A stretch of DNA of 64,000 bases. Source: Actinomycetospora straminea. Lineage in GTDB: Bacteria; Actinomycetota; Actinomycetes; Mycobacteriales; Pseudonocardiaceae. A program made the position numbers and the translations under genes. Positions 33,866 to 41,884 of the stretch are shown in pieces. Below the pieces are notes generated by a model, which worked only from the letters and a program-made list of their open reading frames with translations, was not told the DNA's origin and made no database searches. Each line of letters begins with the position of its first letter. Positions within the stretch are counted from its first letter, which is position 1. The stretch covers positions 1-64,000 of the forward strand of contig NZ_JAQZAN010000028.1 in NCBI RefSeq assembly GCF_028737255.1. The letters are read 5' to 3'.

Positions 33866-34897
33866 ATGGACCAGAACCTGTTCAACGACATCTGCCTGCA
33901 GCAGCTGCGGCTCTCCGGCGTGCACGAGGGCGAGACCGTGGCCGTGCTGACCCGCGGGGCCGAGCGCGGGGAGTACGCCGACGCGTTCCTGTGGGCGGCC
34001 CAGCAGCTCGGGGCAGCGACCTTCCACCTGCGCCTGCCCCCGCCCGCCAGCGCGTCGGGCGCGTGGGCCGTCGGCGACTCCGGCCTCGGGAACATCCCGC
34101 TGGCCGTCGAGGCGCTGAAGTCGGTCGACATGCTCGTCGACTGCACGTTCCTGCTCTTCTCGCCCGAGCAGTTCGCGATCCAGGACGCCGGCACCCGCAT
34201 CCTCACCGCCGTCGAGCCGCCCGAGCTGCTGGCCCGGCTCATGCCGACGACCGAGCTGCGCGAGCGCGTCGAGTACGGCGCCGACCTGCTGGCCAAGGCG
34301 CAGACGATGCGCATCACCAGCCCCGCCGGCACCGACGTCACCTACCGCCTCGGCGTCTACCCGACGATGAGCGAGTACGGCTACACCGACACCCCCGGGC
34401 GCTGGGACCACTGGCCCGCCGCGTTCGTGTTCACCGGCGGCGCCGACGACGGGGTCGACGGCCAGATCGTGCTCTCGCCGGGCGACGTGCTGCTGCCGTT
34501 CAACACCTACGTGCAGACGCCGGTGACGCTGACGATCGAGCAGGGCTTCATCCGGGACATCCGCGGCGGTCTCGACGCCGAGCTCCTCTCGAGCTACATC
34601 ACGAGCTTCGACGACCCCCGCGGCTACGGCATGAGCCACGTCGGCTGGGGCCTCGACGAGCGCGCCCACTGGCACGGGCTGACCCAGTTCCCGGGCGGCA
34701 TGGGCATGGAGCTGCGCAGCTTCTACGGCAACGTCATGTTCTCGATCGGCCCGAACAACGAGCTCGGGGGCCCGAACGACACCCCGTGCCACTTCGACAT
34801 CCCGATGCGCGGCAACTCGCTCTACCTGGACGACGAGCTCGTCGTCGACCAGGGTGAGCTGACCATCCCCGAGATGAAGCCGGTGGCGACGCGGTGA
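33866..34897 (+). CDS. nicX: 2,5-dihydroxypyridine 5,6-dioxygenase (NicX-like)
   Basis: The 343-residue protein matches NicX/Hpo dioxygenases along its length: SPEQF..AGTRILTAVEPPE, YPTMSEYGYTDTPGRWDHWP, GISHIGWGL-like GMSHVGWGL and TPCHFDIPMR. The expected Fe(II) ligands are His258, His309 and Asp311, matching the His/His/Asp set described for Hpo of Alcaligenes. The reaction opens 2,5-dihydroxypyridine with O2 to N-formylmaleamate in the cytoplasm. GGAGGTG precedes the ATG. It overlaps nicE by 4 bases and forms a two-gene operon pointing toward the rest of the cluster. An aminopeptidase annotation, common for this superfamily, is less likely given these neighbours. Confidence 0.92.
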   Translation: MDQNLFNDICLQQLRLSGVHEGETVAVLTRGAERGEYADAFLWAAQQLGAATFHLRLPPPASASGAWAVGDSGLGNIPLAVEALKSVDMLVDCTFLLFSPEQFAIQDAGTRILTAVEPPELLARLMPTTELRERVEYGADLLAKAQTMRITSPAGTDVTYRLGVYPTMSEYGYTDTPGRWDHWPAAFVFTGGADDGVDGQIVLSPGDVLLPFNTYVQTPVTLTIEQGFIRDIRGGLDAELLSSYITSFDDPRGYGMSHVGWGLDERAHWHGLTQFPGGMGMELRSFYGNVMFSIGPNNELGGPNDTPCHFDIPMRGNSLYLDDELVVDQGELTIPEMKPVATR

Positions 34898-35676
34898 CCG
34901 ATCACCACATCGGGATGATCGTCCCGAGTTCCAACCTGACGATGGAGACCGAGCTCCCGCGCATGCTCGCCGCGCGGGAGCGGGTGCTGCCCGACGACCG
35001 GTTCGTCTTCCACGCGGCCCGGGCGCGCATGCAGCACGTGACGCCCGAGCAGCTCAAGGCCATGAACGAGCAGGCGGCCCGCGCGGCCACCGAGCTCGCC
35101 GACGCCCGCCCGGACGTCGTCGCCACCGCCTGCCTCGTCGCGATCATGGCCCAGGGCCCCGGGTTCCACTGCACCGCCGAGGACGACATCACCGCCGCGC
35201 TGCGGGCCGAGGGCTCGTCGGCCCCGGTCGTCTCGAGCGCGGGCGCCCTGCTCTCGGGCATCGCGGCGCTGGGGGCGAAGCGCGTCGCCATCGTGACGCC
35301 GTACATGGAGCCGCTGACCCAGGCCGTCGTGGCGTACCTGGAGGACGCGGGCGTCGAGGTCGTCGACTCCCTGTCGCTGCAGGTGCCCGACAACCTCGCC
35401 GTCGCCCGGCTCGATCCGCAGGACCTGCGGGAGCACCACAAGAAGGTCGACGTGAGCGGCGCCGACGCCCTCGTGCTCTCGGCGTGCGTGCAGATGCCCT
35501 CGCTGCCGGTGCTCGAGGCCGTGCAGGACGAGGTCGGCCTGCCGGTGCTGTCCGCGGCCACGGCGACGACCTTCCGCATCCTGTCCGAGGTGGGCCTCGA
35601 GACGCGCGTGCCCGACGCCGGCGCGCTGCTCGACGGCACGCACGCCGACCCGGGAGCGCTCACCCGCGTGGCCTGA
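34894..35676 (+). CDS. nicE: Maleate cis-trans isomerase (NicE/MaiA-like)
   Basis: The 260-residue protein belongs to the Asp/Glu racemase superfamily. VPSSNLTMETE is the maleate isomerase N-terminal signature, and the two catalytic cysteines are Cys80 (ATACLVAIM) and Cys198 (LSACVQMPS), corresponding to Cys76 and Cys194 of the Pseudomonas enzymes. It converts maleate to fumarate, the final step of the nicotinate pathway, feeding the TCA cycle. The GTG at 34894 overlaps the nicX stop by 4 bases. A strong stem-loop follows, separating it from the convergent nicD gene. Confidence 0.93.
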   Translation: MTDHHIGMIVPSSNLTMETELPRMLAARERVLPDDRFVFHAARARMQHVTPEQLKAMNEQAARAATELADARPDVVATACLVAIMAQGPGFHCTAEDDITAALRAEGSSAPVVSSAGALLSGIAALGAKRVAIVTPYMEPLTQAVVAYLEDAGVEVVDSLSLQVPDNLAVARLDPQDLREHHKKVDVSGADALVLSACVQMPSLPVLEAVQDEVGLPVLSAATATTFRILSEVGLETRVPDAGALLDGTHADPGALTRVA

Positions 35677-35699
35677 CGCCGTGCCCGGTCGTGACCGGA

Positions 35700-35736
35700 G
35701 GGCCCCTTCGCTCGCATCGATCGAGCGAAGGGGCCC
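35700..35736. terminator. Bidirectional terminator between nicE and nicD
   Basis: GGGCCCCTTCGCTCG and CGAGCGAAGGGGCCC form a perfect 15-bp stem with a 7-base loop between the convergent nicE and nicD genes. A second, overlapping palindrome (35723-35743, GAGCGAAGGG/CCCTTCGCTC arms) allows an alternative fold that includes the nicD stop codon. It should end transcripts from both directions. Confidence 0.85.
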
Positions 35737-35741
35737 TTCGC

Positions 35742-36602
35742 TCAGACCAGGGAGCGAAGGGCCTCGCGCGTGGCCTCGAGCGCGGCGGCGGGGTCGTCCC
35801 AGAACACCATGTGCCCCGTGCCCGGGACGTCGACCACCGAGGCCTCCGGGTTGGCCTTCGCGGCCTCCTCGGCGCCGGCCGCGGTGACGACGGGGCTGTC
35901 GCCGCCGTGGATGAGCACCGTCGGGGCGGGCACCGAGGGCCAGATCGCGAAGAAGTCCTCGGACTCGAAGCCCGCGTGGGTCGCGACGATCGCGTCGCGC
36001 GAGATCGACCCCATCCACCGGGCGCGCAGCTCCTGCTCGCGCCGGGGCCAGCGGGGCCAGGACGCGGCGACGTCGTCGGCGGTCGCGCCCGCACGGGCCT
36101 GGTCGAGCTGGCCGAGGAACGTCTCGAGCGTGGTCGGGTAGGGCCCGCGCCCGGGCCCGCTCATGGGCGGGTCGACGAGGACCGAGCCGCGCGCGTCGAT
36201 CCGCCCGGCGGCGGCGGTGGCCGCGACGATGCGCGCGCCCATCGAGTGCCCGAGCAGGATCGGGCGCTCCAGGCGCAGCCCGCGCACGACGGCCTCGACG
36301 TCGCGGGCGTAGGTGTCGAGGTCGTAGGCGTCGCCGTTGTCCGACAGGCCGCGGCCGCGGACGTCGAGGACGACCGGACGGACGAGGTCGGTCAGCCCGC
36401 GCACGACGAAGTCCATGCTGATCGCCGGGCTCGTGATGCCCGGGACGACGACGAGCGGCGGGCGACCCTCGGGGCCGTAGTCGAGCAGGTGCAGCAGCGG
36501 GCCGCGCGAGCGCACCCAGCGGCTGTCGGCCGGGACCTCGCCGAGGTCGGCGAGCGCCGGCTGGGACAGGACGCGGCGGTCCGCGGGCTCGGGCTGTGTC
36601 AC
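35742..36602 (-). CDS. nicD: N-formylmaleamate deformylase (NicD-like alpha/beta hydrolase)
   Basis: The 286-residue alpha/beta hydrolase closely follows NicD: LLHLLDYGPEGRPPLVVVPGITSPAI, VVLDVRGRGLSDNG, the nucleophile Ser120 in LLGHSMGARIV, VLVDPPMSGPGRGPYP and the C-terminal His in VPGTGHMVFWDDP. It removes the formyl group from N-formylmaleamate, giving maleamate and formate. The start (GTG at 36602) overlaps the nicF stop by 4 bases, so it is the last gene of a six-gene overlapping operon reading leftward from 41777. No formate dehydrogenase is nearby. Confidence 0.92.
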   Translation of the reverse strand: MTQPEPADRRVLSQPALADLGEVPADSRWVRSRGPLLHLLDYGPEGRPPLVVVPGITSPAISMDFVVRGLTDLVRPVVLDVRGRGLSDNGDAYDLDTYARDVEAVVRGLRLERPILLGHSMGARIVAATAAAGRIDARGSVLVDPPMSGPGRGPYPTTLETFLGQLDQARAGATADDVAASWPRWPRREQELRARWMGSISRDAIVATHAGFESEDFFAIWPSVPAPTVLIHGGDSPVVTAAGAEEAAKANPEASVVDVPGTGHMVFWDDPAAALEATREALRSLV

Positions 36603-37255
36603 GTGTCGGCCTTCCGGAAGGGGTCGTCGAGGTAGGACACGGCGTCGTCGAGGGCGACGACGTCGGCGTACTTCGCCTGCAGGTCGAACAGTGCCGCGTC
36701 GTGCGGGGCGCGGGCACGGTCGCCGCAGGCGTCGGCGACGACGAGGGTGTCGAAGCCGGACTGGACGGCGTCCACCGCGCTCGCCCGCACGCAGCCCGAG
36801 GTCGTGGCGCCGCAGATCACGGCCGTGTCGACGTGCAGGCCGGTGAGGAGGGACGCCAGCGCCGAGCCGTGGAAGGCCGAGGCGCCCTTCTTGACGACCA
36901 CCGGATCGTGCTCCCGGCGGTCGAGGCGCGGGTCGAGGGCGACGGCCTCGCTGCCCTCGCGCAGGGTGCGCATGCCCGGGGCCTTGCGCAGCCAGGCGAT
37001 GGCGTCGCCGTCGGCCTCGGCGGGGGTGTAGCTGATGACGGTCCAGACCACCGGCGCGCCGCCGCGGCGGGCGGCCTCGACGAGGCGGTTGGTCGCCGCG
37101 ACCTCGACGGTCAGGTCCGAGCCCGACGGGAACGCGGCCTCGGTGAAGCCGCGGGTGAGGTCGACGACGACCAGCGCCGGGCGCGGCCCGCGGGGCACGG
37201 CGGCGCCGAAGCCGGCGCGGGCGTAGACGGCGTCGACGTGGTGCTCACCGGCCAC
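36599..37255 (-). CDS. nicF: Maleamate amidohydrolase (NicF-like cysteine hydrolase)
   Basis: The 218-residue isochorismatase-fold protein has the Asp-Lys-Cys triad: Asp in ALVVVDLTRGF, Lys in HDPVVVKKGASAF and Cys in AVICGATTSGCVRASAVDA. In nicotinate clusters this enzyme hydrolyses maleamate to maleate and ammonia. The GTG at 37255 is placed where the conserved region begins; it overlaps the coxG-like stop by 11 bases. The family also contains nicotinamidases and N-carbamoylsarcosine amidases, but the surrounding genes make maleamate the likely substrate. Confidence 0.88.
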   Translation of the reverse strand: MAGEHHVDAVYARAGFGAAVPRGPRPALVVVDLTRGFTEAAFPSGSDLTVEVAATNRLVEAARRGGAPVVWTVISYTPAEADGDAIAWLRKAPGMRTLREGSEAVALDPRLDRREHDPVVVKKGASAFHGSALASLLTGLHVDTAVICGATTSGCVRASAVDAVQSGFDTLVVADACGDRARAPHDAALFDLQAKYADVVALDDAVSYLDDPFRKADT

Positions 37256-37946
37256 GGCGCAGCTCCCTGATGAGGTCCTTCTGGCCGCGCAGGCGCCCGA
37301 GCAGGTAGCCCTGGAACACGCCGACCGCGGCGACGCCCGCCAGCGCGGCCCAGCGGCCGGCGTTCGGGGGCAGGAGCATCGCCAGGCCGTCGAGCGCCTC
37401 GCCGCTGTCGGGGGTGGCGGGTGCGGGCGAGGTGGGGGATTTCCTGCTGTCTGACGCCGGCGTGGACGCCACGCTGGCATCCCCGGGTGCCGGCGCGGCG
37501 TCGGTGGACGCGAGCTCGGCGGCGAGGTTGCGGGCGAACTGGTCGAGCAGGCGGCCGGAGACCGTCGTGATCGCGCCCTTGCCGAACTGCGCGATCTTGC
37601 CCCGGATGAGCAGGTCGGTGTGCAGGTCGAGGGTCGAGCCGCCGGCGGCCTCGGCCACCGACAGCACGACGTCGGCCTCCGCGTCGCCGGCGCCGTGGGC
37701 GTCCGACGCCCGGGCGGACATGCGCAGCGTGCGCTCCTCGGGCACGACCTCGGTGAACCGCAGCGTCCCCGCGTAGGCGGCGCTGATCGGGCCGACCTTG
37801 ACCTTCACGCGGCCCTTGTACGCCTCGCCGTCGCGGCCCTCGAGCGTCGCGCCCGGCAGGCACCCGGCGACCCGCTCGACGTCGTTGAGCAACGAGAACA
37901 CCGCGTCCGGCGCGGCCGGCACGTCGAGGTGGTTGTCCAGGATCAC
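37245..37946 (-). CDS. CoxG-like SRPBCC protein with C-terminal membrane anchor
   Basis: The 233-residue protein has a SRPBCC/CoxG domain (residues about 1-150, LDVPAAPDAVFSLLNDVERVAGCLPGATLEG and GKIAQFGKGAITTVSGRLLDQFARNLAAEL). A Pro/Ala/Ser linker of about 50 residues follows, then a C-terminal helix GRWAALAGVAAVGVFQGYLLGRL with a basic end. CoxG accompanies molybdenum CO dehydrogenases, anchors them at the membrane and has been linked to menaquinone. Here it lies between the hydroxylase 2Fe-2S subunit and nicF with overlaps on both sides, so it may connect the nicotinate hydroxylase to the quinone pool. Part of the linker is encoded by a copy of the dyad element (37456-37478). Confidence 0.85.
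   Translation of the reverse strand: MILDNHLDVPAAPDAVFSLLNDVERVAGCLPGATLEGRDGEAYKGRVKVKVGPISAAYAGTLRFTEVVPEERTLRMSARASDAHGAGDAEADVVLSVAEAAGGSTLDLHTDLLIRGKIAQFGKGAITTVSGRLLDQFARNLAAELASTDAAPAPGDASVASTPASDSRKSPTSPAPATPDSGEALDGLAMLLPPNAGRWAALAGVAAVGVFQGYLLGRLRGQKDLIRELRRGR
37456..37478. repeat. 23-bp dyad element, copy 2 (inside the coxG-like linker)
   Basis: GCCGGCGTGG, spacer ACG and CCACGCTGGC form an inverted repeat with one mismatch. It lies inside the linker-coding part of the coxG-like gene. Aligned with the copy at 60095, 22 of 27 bases agree, including the invariant GCGTGG and GCTGGCA parts. Being in a low-constraint linker, it could be a tolerated insertion of the element or a chance resemblance. 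Confidence 0.45.
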
Positions 37947-38440
37947 GCGTTCGTCCCCCGTCGTGAGCAGGCCGTCGCGTGGACCGCGTCGACGATGGTC
38001 TGGTAGCCGGTGCAACGGCACAGGTTCGCCGAGAGCGCCTCGCGGATGTCCTCGCGCGACGCGTCGGGCTGCTCGGCCAGCACGCCCTCGGCGAGCATGA
38101 GGAAGCCGGGCGTGCAGAAGCCGCACTGCAGGGCGTGGTGGTCGCCGAACGCCTGCTGCAGGTCCGAGAGCTCCCCGTCCCGGGCGAGCGACTCGACCGT
38201 GCGGACGTCGGCGCCCTCGGCCTGCACCGCGAACACGAGGCACGCGCGCGCCGGGGCGCCATCGATCAGCACGGTGCACGCCCCGCACACCCCGTGCTCG
38301 CAGCCGACGTGGGTGCCGGTGAGGCGCAGGTCGTGGCGCAGGACGTCGGCGAGCGTGCGCCGCGGTTCGACGACGACCTCGTGCTCGGCGTCGTTGACCG
38401 AGAGCGTCAGCAGGTGCGGGTCGTTCACGGGGTGGCTCAC
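37943..38440 (-). CDS. Molybdenum hydroxylase small subunit (two [2Fe-2S] clusters)
   Basis: The 165-residue protein has the plant-ferredoxin-type cluster Cys47, Cys52, Cys55 and Cys67 (GCEHGVCGACTVLIDG) and the second cluster Cys106, Cys109, Cys141 and Cys143 (CGFCTPGF and CRCTGY). This is the small subunit of xanthine-oxidase-family enzymes, passing electrons from the molybdenum site to FAD. It overlaps the large subunit gene by 4 bases upstream and the coxG-like gene by 4 downstream. In this cluster it is part of the predicted nicotinate 6-hydroxylase. Confidence 0.95.
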   Translation of the reverse strand: MSHPVNDPHLLTLSVNDAEHEVVVEPRRTLADVLRHDLRLTGTHVGCEHGVCGACTVLIDGAPARACLVFAVQAEGADVRTVESLARDGELSDLQQAFGDHHALQCGFCTPGFLMLAEGVLAEQPDASREDIREALSANLCRCTGYQTIVDAVHATACSRRGTNA

Positions 38441-40899
38441 GAGGTGCCCTCCAGCGCGTCCAGGACCGTCCCGGGGTGGATCGGGGTGGTGTCGAGCTCG
38501 ACGCCGGTGTGGCGCAGGGCGTCGTTGACGGCGTTGAGCACCGCCGCGGGCGCGCCGATCGTGCCGCCCTCGCCGGCGCCCTTCGCGCCGTTGGCGGTGA
38601 ACGCGCACGGCGTCTCCAGGTGCGCGATCGAGACGTCGGGGATCTCGGTGGCGGTGGGCACCAGGTAGTCGATGAACGACGCGGCCGACGGCTCGCCCTG
38701 CGCGTCGTAGGTGACCTCCTCGAACAGCGCCCCCGCGATGCCCTGCGCGATGCCACCGCGGCACTGCCCCTCGACGACCTGCGGGTGGACGACGACCCCG
38801 CAGTCCTCGACGCAGACGTAGCGTAGGATGCGCACCTGCCCGGTGCCCGGGTCGGCCTCGACGACCACGGCGTGCGTGGCGTTCGAGAAGGTGCCGTCGC
38901 CGGGGACGTCGAAGCTCGCGGTGGCCGTCAGCGTCGGGTCGACGTCCTTGGGCAGCAGGTGCGCGCGCAGGTGGGCGACGTCGGCGATGTCGGCGAACGG
39001 CAGGCGCCGCGACGGGTCGTCGAGCTGGACCACGCCGCCGTCACCGTCGAGCGCGACGTTCTCCGGACGCGTCTCGAGCAGGTGCGCGGCGATGCGGCAG
39101 AGCAGCTCGCCGAGCCGCTCGGAGGCCAGCGCGACCGCGGAGCCGCCGATCGTCACCGACCGGGACGCGAACGTGCCCCACCCGTAGGAGATGCGCTCGG
39201 TGTCGCCCTGGCGCAGCTTGACGTGCTCGGGGTCGAGGCCCAGCCGGTCGGCGACGATCTGCGCGAACGTCGTCTCGTGCGACTGCCCGTGGTTCATCGT
39301 GCCGCTGGTGACGACGACCGAGCCGGTGGTGTCCATGCGGATCTCGGAGATGTCGAACCCGGGGACCACGGTCATCTTCCGCTTCGCGAACGCCTCGGAG
39401 CCGTAGCCGGTGCGCTCGGAGAAGCAGCAGAAGCCGATGCCCAGGTGCCGGCCGCCGTCCTGTCGGCCCCGCTCCCGCGCCTCGTACCAGCCCTCCTCGC
39501 GGATCGTGGCCTCGGCGAGGTCGAGCGACTCGCGGTAGGTGCCCGGGTCGTAGGTGACGCCGTTGATCCCCGTGTACGGGAACTCGGTGATGACGTTGCG
39601 CCGCCGCACCTCGACCGGGTCCAGGTCGAGCGCGCGGGCGGCGCGCTCCATGACGCGCTCGATCGCCATCACGTACTGCGGGCGGCTGACCCCGCGGTAG
39701 GGCGCGGTCGGGGCCTTGGTGCTGGTGATCGCGCGCCCGCGCACCCGGTAGGCGGGCACCCGGTACACGCTGGGCATCTCCGCCGAGGCCATGAGCGGCT
39801 CGATGCCGGCGGTGAAGGGGTAGCAGGAGTAGGCGCCCATGTCGCAGACGACGTCGACGTCGAGCGCGGTGATGTGCCCGTCGGCGTCGAACGCCGCGCG
39901 CGTGCGGTAGGTCTGCTCGCGGGCGAGGAAGCCCGCCGTCAGCGCCTCGCGACGGTCCTCGATCCACTTCACGGGACGGTCGAGCCGCCGTGCGGCCGCG
40001 GCCACCGCGATCTCCTCGCGGCCCACGACGCACTTCTGCCCGAAGCCGCCGCCCATGTCGGGGACGGTGACGCGCACCGTGCGCTCGGGGATCCCGAGCG
40101 AGCGGGCGAGCACCGTGCGGACCTGGTGCGGGACCTGGGTGCAGGTCTGCACGAGCAGCTGGTCGTCGCGCGCGTCCCAGGCCGCCACCGCGCCCCGGGT
40201 CTCCAGCGGCAGCGCGTTCTGCCGGCCGCTGCGCGTCGTCACCTCGACCGTGACGTCCGCGTCGGCGAACGCCTCGTCGACTCCCGGGGTGTCGAACATC
40301 GACACGTCGAGCAGGACGTTGTCCGGGGCCTCCTCGTGCACCACCGCCGCCCCCGCGGCGAGCGCGCCCTCGGCGGACGTGACGGCGTCGAGCACGTCGT
40401 AGGACACCTGCGCGGCCTCGATCCCGTCCTCCACCGCGTACGGGTCGGACGCGACGACCAGCGCCAGCGGCTCGCCGACGAACCGGACCTTGCTCCTCGC
40501 GAGCACCGGCATCGCGGTCGGCGTGAACTCCTCGGCCGGGCGGTCGAGGATCGCGACGATGTCGCCGAGGGCGAGGTCGGCGGCGTCGAACGCGGCGACG
40601 ACGCCGGGCACCGCGCGGGTGGCGGAGAGGTCGAGGGCGGTGAGGTGGGCGTGCGCGACGGTCGCGCGCACGAAGCCCGCGTGCAGCATCCCGGGCAGCG
40701 CGATGTCGTCGACGAAGCGGCCGCGGCCGGTGAGCAGGCGCGGGTCCTCGCGCCGCGGCACCGACGCGCCCACCCACCGACCCCGGCGCCCGTCGAAGCG
40801 CGGCTCGTCGGGGGAGTGCTCGTGACCGCCGTGGACCGGACGGTCGGGGTCGGCGGCCTCGTGGGGAACGCTGTGGTCGGGGAGGTCGGTGGTGGTCAT
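38437..40899 (-). CDS. Molybdenum hydroxylase large subunit (predicted nicotinate dehydrogenase)
   Basis: The 820-residue molybdopterin subunit has GGGFGQK in PDMGGGFGQK, PYRGVSRPQYVMAIERVME, CCFSERTGYGSEAF, and the C-terminal GAKGAGEGGTIGAP with the catalytic Glu. It lacks the AYRCSFR loop of form I CO dehydrogenase, so it is not a CO oxidiser; the PYRG form is usual for aldehyde and N-heterocycle hydroxylases. With nicC, nicX, nicD, nicF and nicE around it, hydroxylation of nicotinate at C6 is the best prediction. The ATG at 40899 overlaps the FAD subunit stop. It requires molybdenum cofactor; moaB and moeA-like genes are at 57-63 kb. Confidence 0.88.
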   Translation of the reverse strand: MTTTDLPDHSVPHEAADPDRPVHGGHEHSPDEPRFDGRRGRWVGASVPRREDPRLLTGRGRFVDDIALPGMLHAGFVRATVAHAHLTALDLSATRAVPGVVAAFDAADLALGDIVAILDRPAEEFTPTAMPVLARSKVRFVGEPLALVVASDPYAVEDGIEAAQVSYDVLDAVTSAEGALAAGAAVVHEEAPDNVLLDVSMFDTPGVDEAFADADVTVEVTTRSGRQNALPLETRGAVAAWDARDDQLLVQTCTQVPHQVRTVLARSLGIPERTVRVTVPDMGGGFGQKCVVGREEIAVAAAARRLDRPVKWIEDRREALTAGFLAREQTYRTRAAFDADGHITALDVDVVCDMGAYSCYPFTAGIEPLMASAEMPSVYRVPAYRVRGRAITSTKAPTAPYRGVSRPQYVMAIERVMERAARALDLDPVEVRRRNVITEFPYTGINGVTYDPGTYRESLDLAEATIREEGWYEARERGRQDGGRHLGIGFCCFSERTGYGSEAFAKRKMTVVPGFDISEIRMDTTGSVVVTSGTMNHGQSHETTFAQIVADRLGLDPEHVKLRQGDTERISYGWGTFASRSVTIGGSAVALASERLGELLCRIAAHLLETRPENVALDGDGGVVQLDDPSRRLPFADIADVAHLRAHLLPKDVDPTLTATASFDVPGDGTFSNATHAVVVEADPGTGQVRILRYVCVEDCGVVVHPQVVEGQCRGGIAQGIAGALFEEVTYDAQGEPSAASFIDYLVPTATEIPDVSIAHLETPCAFTANGAKGAGEGGTIGAPAAVLNAVNDALRHTGVELDTTPIHPGTVLDALEGTS

Positions 40900-41777
40900 C
40901 GCTGCGGTTCCCTCGCGGCCTGCCGGCAGGCGTCCGCGACGAGGGTGCGGGTGAGCCGGCGGCGGTAGGTGGCGGTGGTCTGCGGGTCGTCCGGCGGGTC
41001 GATGGCCGTGGCGGCGGCGTCCGCGACCGCCGCGACCAGCGCGTCGTCCCCGGCGTCGCCGCCGGCCGCCAGCACCGCCTCGGCCTCGGGCACCCGCACC
41101 GGGGCGGGGGCCACGCCGCCGAGGACGACGCGGCCACCGGTCACGCGGTCGCCGTCGAGGTCCAGGGCGACCGCGGCGTCGACGATCGCGAAGTCGCCGT
41201 GGCGGCGGGCGAACTCCGTGAGCGCCGCGTGCGGGGCGGGCCGGGTGAAGCGGACCTCGACGACGACCTCGTCGGGCTCGACGGCGGTGGCGTAGAAGCC
41301 GTGGAAGAGCTCGTCGGCGGGGATCTCGCGACGCCCGCCTGGGCCCTCGGCGACGACGACCGCGTCGAGCAGCAGCGCGAGCAGGCACCACTCGGCGGTG
41401 GCGTCGCCGTGCACGAGGCTGCCGGCGACGGTGCCGCGGCTGCGGATGGGCAGGTGCCCGACCCAGCGCATCGCGCGGGCGAGGACGGCAAAGCCCGCGG
41501 GCAGGGTCGCGGTCTCGACGGCGTGGTGGGTGACCAGCGCGCCGAGAGTGAGCGCACCGGCCTCCTCGCGGATCGCCGTCATCGCCGGCACCCGGCGCAG
41601 CGGGCCGAGGTCGACCAGCGCCGAGGGCCGGGCGAGGCGGAAGGTCATCATCGGCATGAGGCTCTGCCCGCCGGCGATGATCTTCGGGTCCTCGCCCGCG
41701 GCGGCGAGGTCGGTGAGCAGGCCGACGGCGTCCGCGACGTCGTGCGCGCGGTGGTAGGTGAACGCGGCGGGCTTCAC
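40896..41777 (-). CDS. Molybdenum hydroxylase medium subunit (FAD-binding, CoxM-like)
   Basis: The 293-residue protein has the two FAD loops of the family: IIAGGQSLMPMMTFRLARP and HLPIRSRGTVAGSLVHGDATAEW. It takes electrons from the small subunit and passes them to an external acceptor. NicAB of Pseudomonas lacks this FAD subunit and uses cytochrome c domains, so the present enzyme is of the three-subunit type instead. The GTG at 41777 has AGAGGAGG upstream and starts the six-gene overlapping operon M-L-S-G-nicF-nicD. A terminator-like stem-loop lies just upstream, so the operon may have its own promoter. Confidence 0.93.
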   Translation of the reverse strand: MKPAAFTYHRAHDVADAVGLLTDLAAAGEDPKIIAGGQSLMPMMTFRLARPSALVDLGPLRRVPAMTAIREEAGALTLGALVTHHAVETATLPAGFAVLARAMRWVGHLPIRSRGTVAGSLVHGDATAEWCLLALLLDAVVVAEGPGGRREIPADELFHGFYATAVEPDEVVVEVRFTRPAPHAALTEFARRHGDFAIVDAAVALDLDGDRVTGGRVVLGGVAPAPVRVPEAEAVLAAGGDAGDDALVAAVADAAATAIDPPDDPQTTATYRRRLTRTLVADACRQAAREPQR

Positions 41778-41827
41778 GGCCCGGCGCCTCCTCTCGAGAG
41801 CGGCCGGCTGGCTGGTGCGGAATCCGG

Positions 41828-41872
41828 CGACGGGCGCCCCTCGCCCGCCGGGGCGAGCGAGGGGGCCCGTCG
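41828..41872 (-). terminator. Stem-loop between the MFS transporter and the hydroxylase operon
   Basis: CGACGGGC(G)CCCCTCGC pairs with GCGAGGGGGCCCGTCG over 16 bases with one bulged G. It follows the MFS gene stop by 13 bases on the minus strand. The GAGCGAGGGGGCCCGTCGCTC portion resembles the terminator at 35723, suggesting a common terminator type. Confidence 0.6.
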
Positions 41873-41884
41873 CTCGGGACGACC

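Noticed and set aside
38437-40899. CO dehydrogenase (CoxL) identity for the Mo subunit
   Set aside because: The form I active-site loop AYRCSFR is absent, PYRGVSRP is present instead, and the neighbours are nicotinate pathway genes.
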